NCBI RefSeq assembly: GCF_034440735.1
Contig: NZ_CP140098.1
Coordinates: 411,001 to 475,000 of the forward strand
Reading direction: 5' to 3'
Source: Deinococcus sp. AB2017081
GTDB taxonomy: Bacteria; Deinococcota; Deinococci; Deinococcales; Deinococcaceae
DNA length: 64,000 nt
In this document: positions 60,675 through 64,000 of the stretch, piece by piece
How positions within the stretch are numbered: position 1 is the first letter of the stretch
Layout of the letters: each line of letters opens with the position of its first letter
Notes under the pieces: model-generated
The model's input: only the letters and a program-made list of their open reading frames with translations
The model's database searches: none
Told to the model about the DNA's origin: nothing
Translations under genes and position numbers: made by a program

Positions 60675-61115
60675 TTACTTGGTGGCGTGGACGACGAGCT
60701 TCATGGGGATGGTGACTTCGGGATGGGCGCGGTACGCGATGTCGTACTCGCCGATTTCCTTGACGGTCTTCGGCATGTCGATCTTGCGCTTGTCCACGTC
60801 GAAGCCCAGCTTGTCGAGCGCTCCGGCGACGTCGGCATGCGTGACGGCCCCGTAGATCTTGCCTTCACCGGCGCGGACGCTGAGTTCCACGGCGACGCCG
60901 TTCAGGCGGCTGGCCAGATCCTCGGCCGTCTTCTTCTCGGCGGCCTGGATCTTCTGGCGCGAACGGATCCGCGCCTCGAGGCTCTTCATGTTGCTGCTGG
61001 TGGCAGGCGCGGCGATGCCCTGGGGGATCAGCCAGTTGCGGGCGTAGCCGTTCTTGACCTCGACCACGTCGCCGGTCTTGCCCAGCTTGCCGGGTTCCAG
61101 AAGGATGACTTGCAT
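60675..61115 (-). CDS. rplI: 50S ribosomal protein L9
   Basis: L9 spans the 50S surface near the L1 stalk. The 146-residue protein has the family start MQVILLEPGKLGKTGDVVEV, the conserved VKNGYARNWLIPQGIA, the long central helix and the C-terminal RNA-binding domain. It is last in the rpsF-ssb-rpsR-rplI operon and is followed by a terminator. Confidence 0.96.
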   Translation of the reverse strand: MQVILLEPGKLGKTGDVVEVKNGYARNWLIPQGIAAPATSSNMKSLEARIRSRQKIQAAEKKTAEDLASRLNGVAVELSVRAGEGKIYGAVTHADVAGALDKLGFDVDKRKIDMPKTVKEIGEYDIAYRAHPEVTIPMKLVVHATK

Positions 61116-61126
61116 GTCAGCGCTCC

Positions 61127-61402
61127 TTACTTCCGAACCAGTTTCTCGGTGTAGGGCAGCAGGGCCAGCTGGCGCGCGATCTTGATCGTCTGCGCGATGC
61201 GGCGCTGGTGCTTGGCCGAGAGGCCGGTGCGGCGGCGGGGGAGAATCTTGCCCGTGTCGCTGACAAAGCGGCGGAGCATCTTCACATCTTTGTAGTCGGT
61301 GATTTCCAGTTCCCCGATGGAGAACGGATCGACCTTGGGCTTGCGGGGGCGCTTGGGGCCCTTGCCGCGCGGCTTGCGGTCGCTGTTGTCGCGTTGCGTC
61401 AT
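61127..61402 (-). CDS. rpsR: 30S ribosomal protein S18
   Basis: S18 binds next to S6 in the 30S platform. The 91-residue protein has the conserved [22 protein letters not shown] and [24 protein letters not shown] cores and a basic N-terminal extension. The ATG at 61402 follows GAGGAC; a longer frame to 61477 has no ribosome site. It lies 11 bp before rplI. Confidence 0.95.
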   Translation of the reverse strand: MTQRDNSDRKPRGKGPKRPRKPKVDPFSIGELEITDYKDVKMLRRFVSDTGKILPRRRTGLSAKHQRRIAQTIKIARQLALLPYTEKLVRK

Positions 61403-61523
61403 GTGATGTCCTCGGCGCTTTCGCGCCTCGGGTCTGAGATCTGAGAGCCAGATGGTCTGAGGAAGCGGTATACCCACTTCTCGGACGTTCAGACTCTTAG
61501 ACCTTCAGACCGCGTGCCTGCCC

Positions 61524-62426
<903 letters not shown>

Positions 62427-62518
62427 ACTGGTTGCTCCTTTGTTGCTGGCGTGGTTCCCTGGGGAACACTGACTGGGGTTGTGTGTTGCTGGCGATGCGG
62501 CCTTTGCAGGTTGACCGG

Positions 62519-62555
62519 ACGATAACAAGGCCCGAGCATTCTGTCAATACCTAAA
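62519..62555 (-). promoter_or_regulatory. ssb promoter with RDRM-like operator
   Basis: On the minus strand TTGACA (plus 62542-62547), 17 bp, TATCGT (plus 62519-62524). A 17-bp stretch, plus 62539-62555, matches the RDRM consensus at 12 of 17 positions and covers the -35. It fits DdrO repression of ssb in this genus. Confidence 0.55.
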
Positions 62556-62560
62556 CAGAC

Positions 62561-62869
62561 TCAGGCCTTCTTGGTCTTCCACTCCGGGCGGTCTTTCACC
62601 ACCAGGACGCGGCGGACGTGGTCGCGCAGGCGCAGGGTGGACGCGATGTCCTTCTCGGGGTTGCCAGCGGCCTTGATGGTGTACATCAGGTAGTAGCCCT
62701 CGCGATCCTTGCCCACCTGGTAGGCCAGGCGGCGGTTGCCCAGGTCGTCCAGGTTGCTCAGCTCGGCCCCGGCGTTCTTCATGGTGCTCTCGATGAAATC
62801 CTTCTCGATCTGCACCTGCTCGGCGCTCAGGTTCGGGTTGAGGATGAGATTCAGGTCGTATGTGTTCAT
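62561..62869 (-). CDS. rpsF: 30S ribosomal protein S6
   Basis: S6 pairs with S18 in the 30S platform. The 102-residue protein starts MNTYDLNLILNPNLSAEQ and has the conserved RRLAYQVGKDREGYYLMY. The ATG has a good site (GGAGGTGA). It leads the rpsF-ssb-rpsR-rplI run. Confidence 0.95.
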   Translation of the reverse strand: MNTYDLNLILNPNLSAEQVQIEKDFIESTMKNAGAELSNLDDLGNRRLAYQVGKDREGYYLMYTIKAAGNPEKDIASTLRLRDHVRRVLVVKDRPEWKTKKA

Positions 62870-63009
62870 GTGTCACCTCCAGTGCGTGCATCCGTGGCAG
62901 GGTTTGCCCTCGCCGGCGCAGCGCAATTGACAACCATACCAGAGTGCAGGGGCGCTGACCAGAGCCACGCGGCGCATCCCGTCGGAAGCGCCACCCGGTA
63001 CGCTGGGGC

Positions 63010-63519
63010 ATGACCCAAGACACCGGTGACCGCGCAGCGCAGCATCCCATCGACGGCATCCTCGACATCCTGAACGAGGCCGTCCTGGGTGGAACGCCCG
63101 GTCAGGGCACGGCCTTTCTCGACGGCACCAGGGCCGATGGAAGTGGGAACCACGGCCTGCTGGCCACGCTGGCCACTGTCGATGCGGTACAGGCCAGCCA
63201 TGACGTGAACGGCACCAGCATCGCGGGTCACGCGCGGCACACGGCCTTCCACCTGGAGGTCATCGTCCGCTGGGAGCGTGACGGTGACCGCGGCCCCTTC
63301 GACTGGAAGGGCAGTTTCCTGCCCGAGCAGGTCGAGGCGGACGAATGGATCGCTGTGCAGACCCGGCTGAAGGACGCCTACGAGGCGGTCGTGGCCTTTG
63401 CCCGCAGCCGCCGCGACGCGCCGGTCGATGGTGATGTCACCGGCGGCCTGAGCGGCGCTGTCGCCCATGTGGCCTATCACCTGGGCTCAATCCGTCAGAT
63501 GGTCAAGGTCGTGTCGTGA
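63010..63519 (+). CDS. DinB-like metal-binding four-helix protein
   Basis: A 169-residue protein resembling the DinB/YfiT superfamily: GHARHTAFHLEVIV and HVAYHLGSIRQMVKV supply histidines in the positions that bind a metal in this family. DinB-type proteins act in thiol- or damage-related chemistry, and Deinococcus has many, but the function here is unknown. TACGCT with a 5-nt spacer precedes the ATG. Confidence 0.65.
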   Translation: MTQDTGDRAAQHPIDGILDILNEAVLGGTPGQGTAFLDGTRADGSGNHGLLATLATVDAVQASHDVNGTSIAGHARHTAFHLEVIVRWERDGDRGPFDWKGSFLPEQVEADEWIAVQTRLKDAYEAVVAFARSRRDAPVDGDVTGGLSGAVAHVAYHLGSIRQMVKVVS

Positions 63520-63543
63520 CGCCGGGTCAGCACCGGTCGGGAG

Positions 63544-64000
63544 TCATTTCCGGCGTCTGAAGGGGTTCCACCCGCGCTTCTCGTCGTCCTTGTCGGTCTT
63601 GGGAGGGGGAGTGGTGTCGGCGGGCCGGGGAGCCGTCCGCTGGGTGCTGTGACCGTGCCGGCCGACGTTCTTCACGGGTTCGGCCGGGGGCTTGCGCGCA
63701 TCGTCCTCGCCCCGCTCCTCATCGGTCTGTTCCCCCAGTGACAGGAGAATCTCCCGCCGGATCGCCTCGGCGGTCGGGCGATCTGAGGGGCGTTTGGCCA
63801 GGGCCAGTTCTGCCATTTTCGACACGCTGCGGGCCACGCCGGGATTCAGATGGCTCAATGACACCGGAAAGCGTGTCAGGTGGGCGACCATCAGTTCCTC
63901 GTAGGAGTTGCCGTTGAACGGCCGATCCCCGCTGAGGAGTTCGTACATCAGGATGCCCAGGCTGTAGACGTCGCTGGCACTGCTGCTGGTCTCGCCGTGG
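63544..64000 (-). CDS. Serine/threonine protein kinase, C-terminal part
   Basis: The 3' end of a kinase gene that continues past the right edge. The visible part starts in the C-lobe (SASDVYSLGILMYELLSGDRPF) and ends in a basic Pro/Lys-rich tail (GWNPFRRRK). No catalytic motif can be checked. It is distinct from the kinase at 15.5 kb. Confidence 0.85.
   Translation of the reverse strand, partial: HGETSSSASDVYSLGILMYELLSGDRPFNGNSYEELMVAHLTRFPVSLSHLNPGVARSVSKMAELALAKRPSDRPTAEAIRREILLSLGEQTDEERGEDDARKPPAEPVKNVGRHGHSTQRTAPRPADTTPPPKTDKDDEKRGWNPFRRRK

Overview
The window is a piece of a Deinococcus-type main chromosome around its replication origin. The supports are a very GC-rich sequence, many genes whose -10 box lies 6-7 nt before the start codon (leaderless mRNAs, typical of Deinococcus), an SSB with two OB folds, RDRM-like palindromes before uvrB and ssb (the DdrO damage-response operator of this genus), and the order dnaA-oriC-dnaN-eno-pyk. 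No rRNA, tRNA, CRISPR array, insertion sequence or prophage was recognised.

Layout. 1-3.0 kb: pyruvate dehydrogenase aceE and the start of aceF. 3-8.3 kb: GC-rich palindromes, transporters with a LysR regulator, a P-loop kinase-like gene and a secreted phospholipase A2-like gene. 8.3-14 kb: uvrB, a TPR-GGDEF cyclase, a zinc dehydrogenase and a GNAT enzyme. 14-19.8 kb: a four-gene Ser/Thr phospho-signalling island (VWA protein, zinc-ribbon kinase, zinc-ribbon/FHA protein, pseudokinase-PP2C fusion). 19.8-32 kb: small accessory genes, fumC, MFS transporters, a YpdA-like reductase and a VanW protein. 32-36.7 kb: the mnmG, LAGLIDADG-like gene, rsmG, parA, parB run with two parS-like repeats. 36.8-41 kb: branched-chain 2-oxoacid dehydrogenase E1 alpha/beta and E2. 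41-46 kb: a two-component system, dprA and an epimerase-like gene. 46-53.8 kb: dnaA, oriC (at least eight exact DnaA boxes and a DnaA-trio), dnaN, eno, pyk and tyrS, with two more DnaA-box clusters. 54-64 kb: MOSC, YqhA, TrmK, a repeat array, RNase Y, a hydrolase, a phosphotransferase, the rpsF-ssb-rpsR-rplI ribosomal/SSB group, a DinB-like gene and a truncated Ser/Thr kinase gene at the edge.

Themes. Chromosome start-up and segregation (dnaA/dnaN/oriC, parAB/parS, SSB) lie within 30 kb, with DNA repair and uptake (uvrB, ssb, dprA) and central carbon metabolism (aceEF, fumC, eno, pyk, BCKDH) between them. The least explained structures are (i) a family of ~146-bp units, three in tandem at 56.4-56.9 kb and one at 22.1 kb, each with a consensus promoter running straight into a terminator-like hairpin, and (ii) the phospho-signalling island, which resembles the TerY-P triad but carries a pseudokinase fused to the phosphatase.
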